From the NCBI GenBank assembly GCA_002428985.1, contig DIYL01000062.1:248001-312000 (forward strand): a stretch of 64,000 bases of DNA, in the 5' to 3' direction. The stretch comes from Anaerolineales bacterium UBA6055 (GTDB lineage: Bacteria; Chloroflexota; Anaerolineae; Aggregatilineales; Phototrophicaceae). A program made the translations under genes and the position numbers. Below are positions 63,425 to 64,000 of this stretch, piece after piece (the stretch's first letter is position 1; every line of letters starts with the position of its first letter). The notes under the pieces are model-generated. The model worked only from the letters and a program-made list of their open reading frames with translations. It was not told where the DNA came from and searched no databases.

Positions 63425-64000
63425 ATGGATCTAAAACTATCCAATACAGATTTGCGTTGGGCAAATTGGCGCAATATTCCACCAGAAACAAAACCCAAAA
63501 CCAAACCCTTCGACTTACAAACATCCCTAGAGAAAATTAAAAAACTTAAAGCGAAACCTGCAAAAAAGCTATCACTACAATCATTAAATATTGACGTAGG
63601 TATATCAAAATCAGAGGCACATTTCTGGTTAGAGGTTTTTGCAATAGATGGCAGACAATTTAGTGTTCCTGGCTATAGAATTATTACTGAACTTGAAGAA
63701 GCTAACTCCGACTATCATGGTAATGTCAGTGCAAAAGATGTGCAAACTATTCTCAATACTATGGGCAAGTACTATCACAACTGGGATATATTTCTACCGG
63801 TATTTGTGCTGCTGTCACCGTCAGGTTTTGTTGAAGTCGCACGTCGTGCCGATCAAGCCACGAATTCGATTGCTGAGATATTCCGCTTACACATCCTGCC
63901 ATATCTTAGCGATGATGAAAAAGATCAATATCGAGACGCTATACGTCCTTTCATGACCAATAAGTTTGACACTTCTATGATACCAATCGCTGGGTTGTTG
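63425..64000 (+). CDS. Unknown soluble protein, C-terminus cut by window edge
   Basis: The ATG at 63425 has AAGG seven bases upstream and the frame stays open to base 64000 (192 codons), so the stop lies outside. The N-terminus is polar and Lys/Pro-rich (RNIPPETKPKTKPFDL, a likely linker), followed by a mixed alpha/beta region with SEAHFWLEVFAIDGRQF, VFVLLSPSGFVEVARRA and LHILPYLSDDEK. No membrane helix or motif I know is visible. Clean codons and a good ribosome site make it a real gene of unknown function. Confidence 0.6.
   Translation, partial: MDLKLSNTDLRWANWRNIPPETKPKTKPFDLQTSLEKIKKLKAKPAKKLSLQSLNIDVGISKSEAHFWLEVFAIDGRQFSVPGYRIITELEEANSDYHGNVSAKDVQTILNTMGKYYHNWDIFLPVFVLLSPSGFVEVARRADQATNSIAEIFRLHILPYLSDDEKDQYRDAIRPFMTNKFDTSMIPIAGLL

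Overview
ORGANISM. The window looks like chromosomal DNA of a free-living heterotrophic bacterium of moderate-to-low GC, gene-dense and mostly with ordinary Shine-Dalgarno starts. No rRNA, tRNA, ribosomal-protein or other strong marker gene is present, so taxonomy is inference. The mix of a 'GQGLVEYALIL' Flp-type pilin, a Ser/Thr kinase fused to an nSTAND NTPase and WD40 repeats, form II CO-dehydrogenase-like hydroxylases with their own maturation genes, pre-peptidase C-terminal repeats and short GTAGGG-headed intergenic palindromes best fits a Chloroflexota (Anaerolineae-like) genome.

LAYOUT. 1-5.5 kb: a partial M81/MlrC-like peptidase divergent from a glutamate-1-semialdehyde-aminomutase-like aminotransferase, an orphan protein with an eCIS-effector-like N-terminal motif, a phosphodiesterase and a pilin-like protein. 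5.8-9.5 kb: a coxS-coxL-coxM operon for a molybdenum hydroxylase with the form II AYRGAGR signature. 9.9-14.5 kb: an alpha/beta hydrolase, a small membrane protein, a Crp/Fnr-type regulator facing an unlisted 58-codon gene across a perfect palindrome, and a lone araA. 14.5-41.8 kb: a large two-armed catabolic locus around a GntR/FCD regulator whose likely operator (AGATTGTATACAATCT, 28276-28291) sits between the arms. The minus arm holds two DUF4438 paralogs, a VOC protein, an AllD/Ldh2-type dehydrogenase, a degenerate and an intact aminotransferase in overlapping frames, an M20 hydrolase, a cyclic amidohydrolase, an M14 carboxypeptidase, an M24/creatinase-like protein, an amidohydrolase and an M32 carboxypeptidase. 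The plus arm holds the regulator, a sugar-nucleotide-type epimerase, two Gfo/Idh dehydrogenases, a peptide-type ABC binding protein and two permeases without ATPases, a TIM-barrel-like protein, another aminotransferase, an SDR, a solo periplasmic-binding-protein fold and an M20 dipeptidase. 41.9-56.7 kb: a five-PAS histidine kinase, an MBL-fold hydrolase, a glycosyltransferase, the 1562-residue kinase-nSTAND-WD40 protein, a MATE exporter, a GIY-YIG-like protein, a secreted vanadium-haloperoxidase-like enzyme, a secreted PPC-repeat protein and a methyltransferase. 56.9-61.7 kb: a molybdenum-hydroxylase maturation operon (MoxR/CoxD, CoxE, XdhC/CoxF, molybdopterin-binding protein, MobA-like transferase). 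61.7-64 kb: membrane proteins of unknown function and a truncated ORF.

HOW IT FITS TOGETHER. The maturation operon at 57-61.7 kb is the natural partner of the coxSLM-like hydroxylase at 6-9.5 kb, although about 47 kb separates them. The two-armed locus reads as one regulon for importing and dismantling a peptide- or amide-linked compound that probably also carries a sugar-like part: uptake (ABC system), hydrolysis of amide and cyclic amide bonds (M14, M20, M24-like, M32, amidohydrolases), then transamination and oxidation of the pieces. I could not identify the substrate. This is the best candidate in the window for an undescribed pathway.
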